A DNA stretch of 64,000 nt. Origin: Lachnospiraceae bacterium. GTDB taxonomy: Bacteria; Bacillota; Clostridia; Lachnospirales; Lachnospiraceae. This document shows positions 56,652 to 64,000 of the stretch, one piece after another (position 1 is the first letter of the stretch; each line of letters begins with the position of its first letter). Location of the stretch: positions 19,019 through 83,018 of the forward strand of contig SVFT01000012.1 in NCBI GenBank assembly GCA_015056735.1. The letters run 5' to 3'. A program made the translations under genes and the position numbers. The notes under the pieces are model-generated. The model did no database searches. It was not told where the DNA came from and worked only from the letters and a program-made list of their open reading frames with translations.

Positions 56652-57302
56652 TCAGATTTGTCTTTTCTCTATCAGGTCATCCATTTTGCAATTCAGCGCC
56701 TTGCTCAGTTTATATAGCGTAACTGCCGCTGTATTGTTGATCTTCCGCTTTCCTTGCTCAAATAGTTGAATCTGTCTAATCGGAACATCTGATAGAATTG
56801 ACAATTCAGACTGCGATAGGTTTGATATTTCTCGTTTTTCACGAAGTCTCGTTTTTGTTTGTTTTGTTTCCAAACGCTCATTCATCGCAGAGACAAACTG
56901 TAGGATGTCCATTTCATGATAAGGTTCATACATCATCATGATCTCACTGAGCGCTACGAAATTGAGTATCTCGATAAAAGAAAGATCGGAGTACCATTGA
57001 AAGTATGCCAAAGCCCACCCGGCCCAATACTCCGCTGATTTATCAAGGTACATTTCATCCTCCTTGTCAGGATAAGAGATCTTCACTTCATCGAGTATCT
57101 CTCTCACCAATTCGCATCCGTTTCTTCCGGCCACAAAAGAAGGATTGCCTTGTGCAAATTGTTTTGAACAGCTCGAAACTGCAAAAGCATTCGCAAAATC
57201 ATCCGGTTCAATTCCCAAAGTGATCACCGCATAATCCACTGCGTGTCCCAGAATGTTTTGTGCTGAAGTTACATATGATTCATCGTATGCGTGGATCGCC
57301 AT
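56652..57302 (-). CDS. Probable antitoxin: XRE-type helix-turn-helix protein with N-terminal extension
   Basis: About 216 residues. The N-terminal 135 residues are helical and contain a DUF3791-like start (SYVTSAQNILGHAVDYAVITLG). The C-terminal part (about 150-216) is an XRE helix-turn-helix: REKREISNLSQSELSILSD, VPIRQIQLFEQGKRKINN, AVTLYKLSKALNCKMDDLIE. The ATG at 57302 is used; a TTG two codons upstream is possible. It overlaps the DUF3990 gene by about 23 bp, so translation is coupled. It is expected to repress the operon by binding the palindrome at 57976-57997 and to neutralise the toxin. Confidence 0.75.
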   Translation of the reverse strand: MAIHAYDESYVTSAQNILGHAVDYAVITLGIEPDDFANAFAVSSCSKQFAQGNPSFVAGRNGCELVREILDEVKISYPDKEDEMYLDKSAEYWAGWALAYFQWYSDLSFIEILNFVALSEIMMMYEPYHEMDILQFVSAMNERLETKQTKTRLREKREISNLSQSELSILSDVPIRQIQLFEQGKRKINNTAAVTLYKLSKALNCKMDDLIEKRQI

Positions 57303-57960
57303 TTTCAATTCTCTCCCTCATGATATCAATCATAAACAAACCTGATACTTCATCAGTGATTCCGCGTGTAGCCCGATATGCCCGTCTTGCTTCCAAATCG
57401 CGTGCCACCTTTTTTTCATAAAACTTCTCTGCCATAGCAGGTTCTGCATCGAGAAATGATATCTGCTCAAATGCCCTTTTGCTCTTAAGAACGATTTGCT
57501 CCCCGAGTTTTCCGAGACGCATGGCTTCCGATAGTTTTTGCAGAGAGATTGCTCCTGAAATAAAATCCTGCGCAAAAGAAAAGTACGAGTCATCAGCGCG
57601 ATAGCCAATGATCAGATCATATTGCTCTACATCAACATAGAAATGATCTTGAAGATAATTTTTTGCTTCTTCCGATAGACTGCTCCTTTGCCAATAACTT
57701 CTGAATTTCGTAAGGACAGCAAGCCAATTCAAGATTGTATACTTCGGCGAATTCAGATTAAGGACTTTCAAACCTTCTGTATTCAATTCATATTGGTTGG
57801 CAAATCCGTCTATGTCCCTTGCGCAAGCCCATTCTTTTGCAAGATCAGGGCTCTCTGTTGTATAAAAACCATATCCATAATCGTTCGTCCGCTTCCCTCC
57901 GTGATATACCGGTGTTTTAACGATATGATCTGATCCGTGATAGACAATCATAGTTTTCAT
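57280..57960 (-). CDS. DUF3990 family protein, probable ADP-ribosyltransferase-type toxin
   Basis: The 226-residue protein begins with the DUF3990 pattern IVYHGSDHIVKTPVYHGGKR and DYGYGFYTTESPDLAKEWAC, which resembles the NAD-binding core of ADP-ribosyltransferases (the YHGS and GFYTT strands). DLIIGYRADDSYFSFAQDFI follows in the middle. The last 60 residues are helical and specific to this subgroup. It is the first gene of a two-gene operon with an HTH protein and an operator, the plan of a toxin-antitoxin module. Activity and target are inferred. Confidence 0.75.
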   Translation of the reverse strand: MKTMIVYHGSDHIVKTPVYHGGKRTNDYGYGFYTTESPDLAKEWACARDIDGFANQYELNTEGLKVLNLNSPKYTILNWLAVLTKFRSYWQRSSLSEEAKNYLQDHFYVDVEQYDLIIGYRADDSYFSFAQDFISGAISLQKLSEAMRLGKLGEQIVLKSKRAFEQISFLDAEPAMAEKFYEKKVARDLEARRAYRATRGITDEVSGLFMIDIMRERIENGDPRIR

Positions 57961-57974
57961 CTCCCTTTTCTTCT

Positions 57975-58003
57975 ACTATATCGCTACAGCGATATAGTTT
58001 CAA
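57975..58003 (-). promoter_or_regulatory. Promoter with embedded palindromic operator for the DUF3990/HTH operon
   Basis: On the minus strand TTGAAA (58003-57998), exactly 17 bp, then TATAGT (57980-57975). A perfect palindrome with arms CTATATCGCT (57976-57985) and AGCGATATAG (57988-57997) fills the spacer and covers most of the -10. Binding there would block RNA polymerase, as expected for autoregulation by the HTH protein. Confidence 0.72.
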
Positions 58004-58062
58004 GTCCCGGTTTTTTAAAATCTGAATCTTTAACAATTCTTCAATCGAATTTTCTCCGTATC

Positions 58063-58071
58063 TGTTATAAT
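58063..58071 (+). promoter_or_regulatory. Extended -10 promoter of the DUF4282-like gene
   Basis: TGTTATAAT (TG at 58063, hexamer 58066-58071) lies 38 bp before the ATG at 58110. No convincing -35 is seen. Confidence 0.5.
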
Positions 58072-58109
58072 CATACTATATATAATTTCCATTTAAGGAG
58101 GTATTCTTT

Positions 58110-58799
58110 ATGAATTTAGCTCTTTTGAGTGCCATGGGCGGCACGGAAGCGATCATTGTTACAGTTGCTGTCTTCTTCTTGGCACTGATCGGCACGGTAC
58201 TTCTCTATATCTTTATCCTGCCGGACAGCAAGTATCAGTCGCTTCATCCGGTTCTCCGCTTCGTCCATGAGTTCTTTAAAGTTAAAAGGCTCTGGTTAGA
58301 GGCGATCATGCGCGCTTTCTATGTATTTGGCTGCATTTTCTATATGTTAGCCGGCTTCTATATCATGATCCGGGTTAGTTTCCTCGGCGGATTGTTTATG
58401 ATCTTCCTGATGCCGATCATCTTACGTCTTTCGTTTGAATTCCTGATGATGCTGGTATTGATCACGCGCAATCTGATGGAGCTCAACAATAAGACGCCGT
58501 ATCCGGAGGGTATGAAACAGGAAAAAGAAGAGCCTGTTACAAATCCGTTTGCTTCACTCTTTGCAAATAAACCGCAGGCCGCACCTGCTCCTGTCAGACC
58601 TGCTCCTACTCCGGTAGCACTTGCGCCTGTTGCACCTCAGGCTCCCGCCACTCCCGCTCCTGCACCCGCAGAAGCTTCGATAGCAACACCTCCTGCACCC
58701 GCAGCGCCTCATGGCGGACCTGCGTTCTGCACGAAGTGTGGTGCTCCGGTGGAAGCAGACGCTATGTTCTGCACATCCTGCGGAAATAAGCTGATATAA
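58110..58799 (+). CDS. Membrane protein with DUF4282-like core and C-terminal zinc ribbon
   Basis: The 229 residues have membrane helices at about 13-35 and a helical pair at 65-120 with a DUF4282-like pattern (LWLEAIMRAFYVFGCIFYML, LRLSFEFLMMLVLITRNL). A Pro/Ala-rich linker (155-205) ends in a double-CxxC zinc ribbon (FCTKCGAPVEADAMFCTSCG). The function is unknown. The ribbon resembles the one at the N-terminus of the YARHG protein encoded nearby, suggesting a shared envelope process. AAGGAGG precedes the start, and a strong terminator follows. Confidence 0.75.
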   Translation: MNLALLSAMGGTEAIIVTVAVFFLALIGTVLLYIFILPDSKYQSLHPVLRFVHEFFKVKRLWLEAIMRAFYVFGCIFYMLAGFYIMIRVSFLGGLFMIFLMPIILRLSFEFLMMLVLITRNLMELNNKTPYPEGMKQEKEEPVTNPFASLFANKPQAAPAPVRPAPTPVALAPVAPQAPATPAPAPAEASIATPPAPAAPHGGPAFCTKCGAPVEADAMFCTSCGNKLI

Positions 58800-58826
58800 A
58801 GGATTTATCTAACACTATGAACAATG

Positions 58827-58867
58827 AAGGGGTTCGGACCTATACTGATCCGAACCCCTTATTTTTA
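58827..58867. terminator. Bidirectional terminator between convergent genes
   Basis: A perfect 12-bp stem, AAGGGGTTCGGA with TCCGAACCCCTT, has a ten-base loop and is followed by ATTTTTATT. Confidence 0.88.
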
Positions 58868-58878
58868 TTATAACGCCT

Positions 58879-59961
58879 TTACTTTCCTTTATCGTTGGTG
58901 CTCCAGGTAATATCTGTTCCGTCCGTCTCTGCTACGATATTTCCGAGCCTGTTCGTACAGAATGTCGTAACTTCCGATAGTCCCAATTTCTGCAATGTCA
59001 CATCAGAAGGAAATCCGAAGTTGCTCTTTTTAGCACTGCTGATCACCGCAAATTTCGGATGGATCTTATCCAGAATCTCATCACAAAGCGATGCTTCAAA
59101 GCCGTGGTGCGGCACCTTCAGTACATCCGACTTTAATCTCACATCCAGACTCAGCAGATACTTCTCGTAAGAATTCTCTCCATCACCATACAAAAGGAAA
59201 CTGATATCACCGAATGTAGCGCGGATCCCGATCGACTGGTTATTTACATCCGTCGTCTCTTCTCCTGATGCGGGAATGGATGCCACACGTCCTGTCAGAA
59301 TCTCGATCTTCGCATCACCGAGTTCCAGTTCTTCCCCGCCTTCCGGCTTTAGGATATCCAACCCGATATACTCCGCCATGTCCATGGTATTGGTGACATA
59401 GCCTTCCGCATTGCCAAAATCTGCGATCAACTGCCCGATCTCGTATTCTCTCATGACATCGATCGCTCGCCCGATGTGATCTTCGTGCCCATGCGTCAGG
59501 AGCAGATAGTCAAGCTTCCTGATCTTCTGCTCTTCCAGATATTTTAGAAGATCGCGCGTGGACGCCGCAGCTGTCGAGCTCGCACTTCCGGTATCAACCA
59601 GCATAGCATGCTCACCTTGGACAAAAAGTGTCGCATCTCCCTGGCCGACATCAATGAAGTGTACATATAAATGATCCGCATCAAGCCCTTCTTCCGATTC
59701 AGAAGACGATTCCTTACTATCCTCGTCTTCGCTTTCCGGCTCTTTACTTACTTCGGATTCTGCTTCTTGTTCTGCCCCGGCCTCGACTACGCTGCTTTGC
59801 GTCTGTTTCTCACCATGCCTGTTTCCGTCATCAACCATTGATGATCTGCCCAGAAGCAGGATCAGGATCAGCACTGTGAGCAGAGCCGCACAGACAGTTA
59901 GCAATACAATTATGATAGGATGCATAGAGGCCGCAGAGCGGCCTCTTCTTTGTTTATTCAT
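58879..59961 (-). CDS. Membrane-anchored ComEC-type metallo-beta-lactamase hydrolase
   Basis: The 360-residue protein has a membrane anchor (residues 14-38), a very acidic Ser/Glu linker (50-95) and an extracellular metallo-beta-lactamase domain from about 98. The domain shows VHFIDVGQGDATLFV, VDTGSA, the metal motif LLTHGHEDHIG (THxHxDH) and DVLKVPHHG, the pattern of the ComEC C-terminal and related nucleotidyl hydrolases. Since there is no ComEC channel part, it is a free-standing enzyme that could degrade external DNA or another phosphodiester. It follows the YARHG gene by 9 bp. Confidence 0.88.
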   Translation of the reverse strand: MNKQRRGRSAASMHPIIIVLLTVCAALLTVLILILLLGRSSMVDDGNRHGEKQTQSSVVEAGAEQEAESEVSKEPESEDEDSKESSSESEEGLDADHLYVHFIDVGQGDATLFVQGEHAMLVDTGSASSTAAASTRDLLKYLEEQKIRKLDYLLLTHGHEDHIGRAIDVMREYEIGQLIADFGNAEGYVTNTMDMAEYIGLDILKPEGGEELELGDAKIEILTGRVASIPASGEETTDVNNQSIGIRATFGDISFLLYGDGENSYEKYLLSLDVRLKSDVLKVPHHGFEASLCDEILDKIHPKFAVISSAKKSNFGFPSDVTLQKLGLSEVTTFCTNRLGNIVAETDGTDITWSTNDKGK

Positions 59962-59970
59962 TCGCTTGGA

Positions 59971-61554
59971 TTACCTGTTCTTCTGTAACCTGTTGTCTAC
60001 ACGGTCATATTTCTTATTGGGATCATATTCCAGACCGAAATACCCTTCTTTGATATGATCCATCTCATATTCTCCGATCGCACGGATGTTATGACGCTCT
60101 GTTTTGGTCAGTCCGTTCTTGTTGTCCTTCGAATAGTTTCCAAAATCATTATAGGACATGAACTTATATGGATTGATCCCATCCTTGTAACCGAACAGTT
60201 TCTCGTATGTGGGACTCCAGAAATCAAAATTATGTCTTGCATAAATCTCAAGTCTTGCTGCATGAAGTTCCTGCGGCGAGAGATTGAAGGTTCCAATATC
60301 ATCGACAGAGTATTCCTTCGTACTGGAGTCTTCGATAATCGGTGCATAGAAAGCACCGCCACAATAATGGCCCAGATTAAATGATGCATCATATGCCGCT
60401 TTCCCTGCTTTTTGGTTTGCCGTAACTGCCCATACCTCGGCATCTTGCAACAGGAATTCCGCATAATCGCAGGACTCTGCCTCTTCGGCTACACGCTTTA
60501 CGGCATCCTCTTCATCGATCGACCCATCCGCCAGACCTTCATTGATCTCCTGACGCACAAGCCATGCACGCGCATACGCATAGCGCAAGCGGATCGGATC
60601 ATCCGGATCGTCAGACGGGAATGCCTCAACAGCACCTCGCATAAACTCTTCGTTATGACGCACATTCCACTCGTATTCATTAATGAATTCATCAAATTTT
60701 TCAATGAACAGCGCTTTGTACTTATCTTCGATATTATCGCGAAGCTGCCTGATGTTATCCATGTTGACATTCAGGCCCGCATTCTGCAGATCCTCGCCGC
60801 ATACGATCGCATCATCGATCGTATTTTCGATCTCGGCGTAAATATCTGCGGCAACATCAAGCGTCATCAGCATATCCACCTGCTTCTGCGTACCCTTCAC
60901 GTAATACTCAAAAGCCTTCGCAGCGCCTGCAGATCCCTTGTCCGGCCCGGCCTGCTTATAGATCGCCATTGCCTCTGTGAGCTTCTGCATTGCATCCGCA
61001 CGCAGATCATCGTCTACAACTTTTTCATAGCTCGCTTCTACAAGCGCATCTGCCTTGGCAATCTGGTCGTCGCTTGCAGCGGGTGAAGAGCTGTCGCCAT
61101 CTTCTTTCTTTTCAAAAAGATTTCCGATCTTATCCCTGATCGAAGAATCTCCCTCCTCAGCAGCCTCTTCTAACGCATCTTCAATTTCATCGTCCTCCGA
61201 CTCTTCGGAAGAAAAGATTTTCTCCAAAAACGGAAGCTTGATCACATCCTTTTTGTACAGCACAATAACGGCAACAAGCACGATCAGAATGAATCCGACG
61301 ATCGCACCGATCAGAATCGCAATCGGGAACTTTTGCTCTTCAGACCCCTGCACGCCTCTGTTATAATTCGATTGCGCCATCTGCTGCGGTCTGGGCGGCA
61401 CTGCGCTCTGCTGCGACGCTGTCTGCACCGGTCTATTCTGTACTGCAGGTGCTGCCGGCTCCGCATTTTTCACCGGTGCTCCGCAATTACGGCAAAACTT
61501 TGCACCGGGTGTAAGTTCCGTTCCGCACTGCGAGCAAAACCTCTTTGTTTCCAT
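59971..61554 (-). CDS. Zinc-ribbon membrane protein with C-terminal YARHG domain
   Basis: The 527 residues comprise an N-terminal zinc ribbon (CSQCGTELTPGAKFCRNCG, 8-26), a disordered Gln/Pro linker, one membrane helix (about 78-102) and an acidic stretch. A helical extracellular region (160-420) leads to a YARHG domain at about 440-480 (LHAARLEIYARHNFDFWSP, YEKLFGYKDGINPY). YARHG domains are extracellular and probably bind wall components. It is cotranscribed with the ComEC-type hydrolase gene. Confidence 0.82.
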   Translation of the reverse strand: METKRFCSQCGTELTPGAKFCRNCGAPVKNAEPAAPAVQNRPVQTASQQSAVPPRPQQMAQSNYNRGVQGSEEQKFPIAILIGAIVGFILIVLVAVIVLYKKDVIKLPFLEKIFSSEESEDDEIEDALEEAAEEGDSSIRDKIGNLFEKKEDGDSSSPAASDDQIAKADALVEASYEKVVDDDLRADAMQKLTEAMAIYKQAGPDKGSAGAAKAFEYYVKGTQKQVDMLMTLDVAADIYAEIENTIDDAIVCGEDLQNAGLNVNMDNIRQLRDNIEDKYKALFIEKFDEFINEYEWNVRHNEEFMRGAVEAFPSDDPDDPIRLRYAYARAWLVRQEINEGLADGSIDEEDAVKRVAEEAESCDYAEFLLQDAEVWAVTANQKAGKAAYDASFNLGHYCGGAFYAPIIEDSSTKEYSVDDIGTFNLSPQELHAARLEIYARHNFDFWSPTYEKLFGYKDGINPYKFMSYNDFGNYSKDNKNGLTKTERHNIRAIGEYEMDHIKEGYFGLEYDPNKKYDRVDNRLQKNR

Positions 61555-61599
61555 TTTATTTCCCCCGTAAATCTATGGATTCTTTTAATCTATGTCAGA

Positions 61600-61992
61600 T
61601 CAAAATTTGACCTGCTTCGGCGCTTCCGTAAAGGAAGAAAACGTCGCCGTTGCATTCTCAAAATAAAGCACTTCCGTATTATCATCGTCCTCTGAATACA
61701 TACCTCTCAGCTGCGGATATGCATCCAGCATGTGCTTTTTTGCTTCTTTTCTGTCATCACGAACAAGCTTGCCCGCTACGCGGAGCCACTTACCATCTTT
61801 GAAGCAGCAAAGTTCAACTTTTCCATTCGCCTGGATCTGCTTGGAAACGTCTTTTGATTTTCCGGTCTGGATATAAAGCTTATCCTCAAACAGATCTATC
61901 GTTCCGAAAGGACGAACACGCGGCTGATCGCCGTCAACGGTTGCCAGATAATATGTGCCGCACTCTTTGATAAACTGATATACTTCCTGCAT
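61600..61992 (-). CDS. Pyridoxamine 5'-phosphate oxidase-like FMN-binding protein
   Basis: The 130-residue split-barrel flavoprotein starts with the family pattern VYQFIKECGTYYLATVDGDQ, PRVRPFGTIDLFEDKLYIQT, and continues with GKVELCCFKDGKWLRVAGKL. Such proteins bind FMN or F420 and reduce diverse substrates; the substrate cannot be predicted. GGAGG precedes the ATG at 61992. Single gene between neighbours of different function. Confidence 0.87.
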   Translation of the reverse strand: MQEVYQFIKECGTYYLATVDGDQPRVRPFGTIDLFEDKLYIQTGKSKDVSKQIQANGKVELCCFKDGKWLRVAGKLVRDDRKEAKKHMLDAYPQLRGMYSEDDDNTEVLYFENATATFSSFTEAPKQVKF

Positions 61993-62019
61993 CTTGAAAC
62001 CTCCTTTGAAAAAATGTGT

Positions 62020-62667
62020 TTATTTCAGTATCTCTTTTACCTTTTCATACATCGCGTCCGCAAGGAGCCTGTGTCCTTCGGGATCAAGATGAAGACTGTC
62101 AACATCACATCCGCTCACGATCGCAGACGCATCAAGGAACGCACAGTCAAACTGATCGGCCACCGGCTTATACCAAGTCGCCAGTTCGCGCGATACCTGC
62201 AATGCTTCCGGCAGACGGACAAAAGGTCCGAATTCTCCGTTTGCTACATCCTCACCAAGAAGCGGCGGTGCTACGATCAGGATCTTCAGCTCCGGACAGT
62301 GAAGATTATACATCAAATGGCCTTTGATCTTCATTAACATGTTCTGCAGACTTCCTGCGATCTCTCCCGCAGGCAATCCGAACTTAGCCTTCAGGTCATT
62401 GCTGCCAAGCATGATGATCAAGAGGTCAAACGGCAGATGCGATTCGATCATCGGGATCACATAATCGATCCCTGCCTTCGTGCCCCACTCCCAGGGATCG
62501 GCGTTCACAATGGATCTTCCGTTCTGTCCTTCTTCAATGACCTTATAACCGTCACCTAACTTAGTCTGTAAAAGACCTGTCCAGCGTACATCCTCCGGGA
62601 ACCGGCTTCCGTCAACCGCGTTGTACCCCCAGGTATTTGAATCTCCAAAACATACAATTCTTTTCAT
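62020..62667 (-). CDS. SGNH-type esterase/lipase
   Basis: The 215-residue SGNH hydrolase shows block I CFGDSNTWGYN (nucleophile Ser), Gly in EEGQNGRSI, block III LGSNDLK and block V DSLHLDPEGHRLLA (Asp-x-x-His). There is no signal peptide, so it is cytoplasmic. Members with this architecture (arylesterase type) hydrolyse short-chain esters or deacetylate sugars. It lies 27 bp upstream of the flavoprotein gene on the same strand. Confidence 0.92.
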   Translation of the reverse strand: MKRIVCFGDSNTWGYNAVDGSRFPEDVRWTGLLQTKLGDGYKVIEEGQNGRSIVNADPWEWGTKAGIDYVIPMIESHLPFDLLIIMLGSNDLKAKFGLPAGEIAGSLQNMLMKIKGHLMYNLHCPELKILIVAPPLLGEDVANGEFGPFVRLPEALQVSRELATWYKPVADQFDCAFLDASAIVSGCDVDSLHLDPEGHRLLADAMYEKVKEILK

Positions 62668-62804
62668 CCGTTTCTTCTCCCAATAGTGAATGTTCTACAC
62701 GGAATGCCTTTCAAGACATCTTCTGATAGTATTCCGCTAAAACTTATTCTATCAAATCAATAGTCCTATGCATACAAAAATCATGTTCTTTTGTTTATCA
62801 TTTT

Positions 62805-63503
62805 TTACACGATTCCGATCAAATAAAGTACTCTCCCCTTTTGATGATTAAATGACAAAACGGCCTGCAGCAAAGATCCATACGCCTTGTCATCTTCAGC
62901 ATTATGAACGGCAAAAGAGTGCTTCTCACCTCTCGTGACAGACACCGTATGGATCATCTTCGTGATATCGTCCCGGTCATTGTATGCAGTCATGATAAAT
63001 GTCCTGCAGGTACCTTCAAGGTCTTGCATCGTATCCGGTGTGATCTGACGCCCGGTCAGTTTATGCACAGCAAATCCGTTTTCTTCAAAGAAACGGCAGA
63101 TGCATTGCATATCAGTCCCCCAGGCTCCCCTTCGCACGAGCCCTCTTCTCTCAAATCCCGCGAGCAGATCCGGAAACGAAGTATCAGACTTATGATCTGT
63201 CAGATCGAGCAAAGTATTATATGCCGCGATCACTTCGCAGGCATTATATGAAGCCTTAAACCGCTTCCCATAGTAAAGATCATCCATATCATTCTGATGC
63301 TCTATAAAAGGATCTTCGGCATGCGTCATAATATACCTCTGCCATCCGATCCGGTTCGCCTTGAGGTGAGCCTCAATCAGCGAAGTCGGCAATCCCCTTT
63401 TCAAAGCGCATACATGCATAACCCAAAGAACAAACCGATCATTGACTTTCTTTGGAATAAAGGAAACAATGAATTTCCTTATACTAAAAATCAATCTACT
63501 CAT
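62805..63503 (-). CDS. C39-like papain-fold protein of unknown role
   Basis: The 232-residue protein is not recognised as a named family. A basic N-terminus precedes a papain-like core: SYNACEVIAAYNTLLDLT (Cys near residue 88 in the place of the C39 nucleophile), WGTDMQCICRFFEENGF in the middle, and KMIHTVSVTRG (His near 187). C39-type peptidases process leader peptides or act in the wall. Whether Cys and His form an active pair cannot be settled from sequence. The start at 63503 has a weak ribosome site. Confidence 0.55.
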   Translation of the reverse strand: MSRLIFSIRKFIVSFIPKKVNDRFVLWVMHVCALKRGLPTSLIEAHLKANRIGWQRYIMTHAEDPFIEHQNDMDDLYYGKRFKASYNACEVIAAYNTLLDLTDHKSDTSFPDLLAGFERRGLVRRGAWGTDMQCICRFFEENGFAVHKLTGRQITPDTMQDLEGTCRTFIMTAYNDRDDITKMIHTVSVTRGEKHSFAVHNAEDDKAYGSLLQAVLSFNHQKGRVLYLIGIV

Positions 63504-63612
63504 CAGCTACCTAAATTCATCATGATTTATAGTCTTCTGCTATAACTCTAGGGGAAAGACTGAATAACGCAGGCTCTCCTTAAGTATAGTTGCGTTTATC
63601 ATCCGTATGCAA

Positions 63613-63645
63613 GAAAAAACCCCAATCGATCTCGATTGGGGTTTT
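63613..63645 (-). terminator. Terminator of the rRNA-tRNA operon
   Basis: AACCCCAATCG pairs with CGATTGGGGTT around ATCT, flanked by an A-run and TTTT, immediately downstream of tRNA-Cys on the minus strand. Confidence 0.85.
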
Positions 63646-63647
63646 AG

Positions 63648-63718
63648 AGGCACGAGCCGGATTTGAACCGGCGATAGAGGTGTTGCAGACCTTTGCCTTA
63701 CCACTTGGCCATCGCGCC
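63648..63718 (-). tRNA. tRNA-Cys (anticodon GCA)
   Basis: The cloverleaf reads on the minus strand from GGCGCGA at 63718. Acceptor GGCGCGA pairs with TCGTGCC, the anticodon stem GGT/ACC holds loop CTGCAAC with GCA, and GTTCAAATC forms the T loop. The discriminator base is U, correct for cysteine. CCA is not encoded. Last tRNA of the operon. Confidence 0.95.
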
Positions 63719-63729
63719 ATATGTATGAG

Positions 63730-63801
63730 TGACTCCGACGGGAATCGAACCCGTGTTACCGCCGTGAAAGGGCGATGTCTTAACCGCTTGACCACGGAGC
63801 C
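63730..63801 (-). tRNA. tRNA-Glu (anticodon TTC)
   Basis: Acceptor GGCTCCG pairs with CGGAGTC. The anticodon stem encloses loop CTTTCAC with TTC, and GGTTCGATTCC is the T arm. 72 bases, CCA not encoded. Confidence 0.95.
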
Positions 63802-63807
63802 GTTAAA

Positions 63808-63879
63808 CTCCCCGAGCAGGGCTCGAACCTGCAACAACTCGGTTAACAGCCGAGTGCTCTACCATTGAGCTATCGAGGA
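63808..63879 (-). tRNA. tRNA-Asn (anticodon GTT)
   Basis: Acceptor TCCTCGA pairs with TCGGGGA. The D arm is AGCTCAATGGTAGAGC, the anticodon stem CTCGG/CCGAG holds the GTT loop, and the T arm is GCAGGTTCGAGCCCTGC. The discriminator is G, as usual for asparagine. 72 bases. Confidence 0.95.
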
Positions 63880-63947
63880 ATACTTCTTAAAGGTTCATAC
63901 CTTCAAAACCGAACACCAAATCCTCTCTCCAAATGTTTGTCCTTACT

Positions 63948-64000
63948 TTGGTCAAGCCCTCGACCGATTAGTAACATTCAGCTGAACACATTACTGTGCT
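63948..64000 (-). rRNA. 23S ribosomal RNA, 3' end only
   Basis: On the minus strand TACTAATCGGTCGAGG and GCTTGACC form the conserved 3' end of bacterial 23S rRNA. The rest lies beyond the window. The exact 3' end, near 63948, is approximate. Sixty-eight bases separate it from tRNA-Asn, too few for a 5S gene. Confidence 0.9.

Noticed and set aside
63590..63868. 92- and 85-codon frames over the tRNA cluster
   Set aside because: They translate tRNA genes, a common false call.

Overview
The window comes from a low-to-mid GC Gram-positive anaerobe, most likely a member of the Lachnospiraceae (Bacillota, Clostridia). The evidence is spoVG, a GlgC/GlgD pair, a DnaD-domain/DnaC-like primosome pair, MecA, pyruvate formate-lyase with its activase, an ATP synthase operon led by AtpZ/AtpI with a sodium-type c subunit, and the S6-SSB-S18 and GdpP-L9-DnaB gene groups. 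No genus can be named from sequence reading alone.

Layout. 1-8.2 kb (minus strand) holds DNA repair and translation quality genes (uvrB partial, mfd, pth) and then spoVG with the glycogen genes glgD and glgC. 8.3-13.9 kb (plus) holds murC, a cluster of DnaA-box-like sites, the dnaD-like/dnaC-like/prs operon, and a probable preQ1 riboswitch in front of queT. 13.9-23.4 kb (minus) is the whole F-type ATP synthase operon, ending in an unusual 841-residue envelope protein. 23.5-30 kb holds a DUF402 gene (plus) and a six-gene minus-strand operon: GH18 enzyme, Sua5, RpiB, Upp, dCMP deaminase and a SleB-like hydrolase. 30.3-36.3 kb (mostly plus) holds mecA, an mgtC-family gene and a fermentation locus. 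In that locus pyruvate formate-lyase is split into a 686-residue core and a free 80-residue glycyl-radical subunit. A Cys-containing 66-residue gene lies between them, followed by pflA and a 2[4Fe-4S] ferredoxin. 36.3-42.5 kb (minus) holds a cysteine-hydrolase family amidase, dnaB, rplI, gdpP and a GGDEF-EAL protein.

42.6-53.4 kb is an AT-rich genomic island bounded by a perfect 88-bp direct repeat of the rpsR 3' end and its terminator. It carries a type IIG restriction-modification enzyme, a second N6-adenine methylase, a PHP-domain/SMC-like ATPase, a small unknown protein, a CoiA-like nuclease and a truncated McrB-like protein. At its right end are decayed parA, parB and repA pieces of an integrative element or plasmid. 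No integrase is visible. This is the main accessory region and looks like a defence island stranded by deletions.

53.3-64 kb holds rpsR-ssb-rpsF, DUF951, a sirtuin and a secreted propeller-like protein. A probable ADP-ribosyltransferase-type toxin/antitoxin pair follows, with a palindromic operator inside its promoter. Then come three zinc-ribbon, YARHG or metallo-beta-lactamase envelope proteins, several small enzymes, three tRNAs (Cys, Glu, Asn) and the 3' end of a 23S rRNA gene. No 5S gene lies between the 23S end and the tRNAs.
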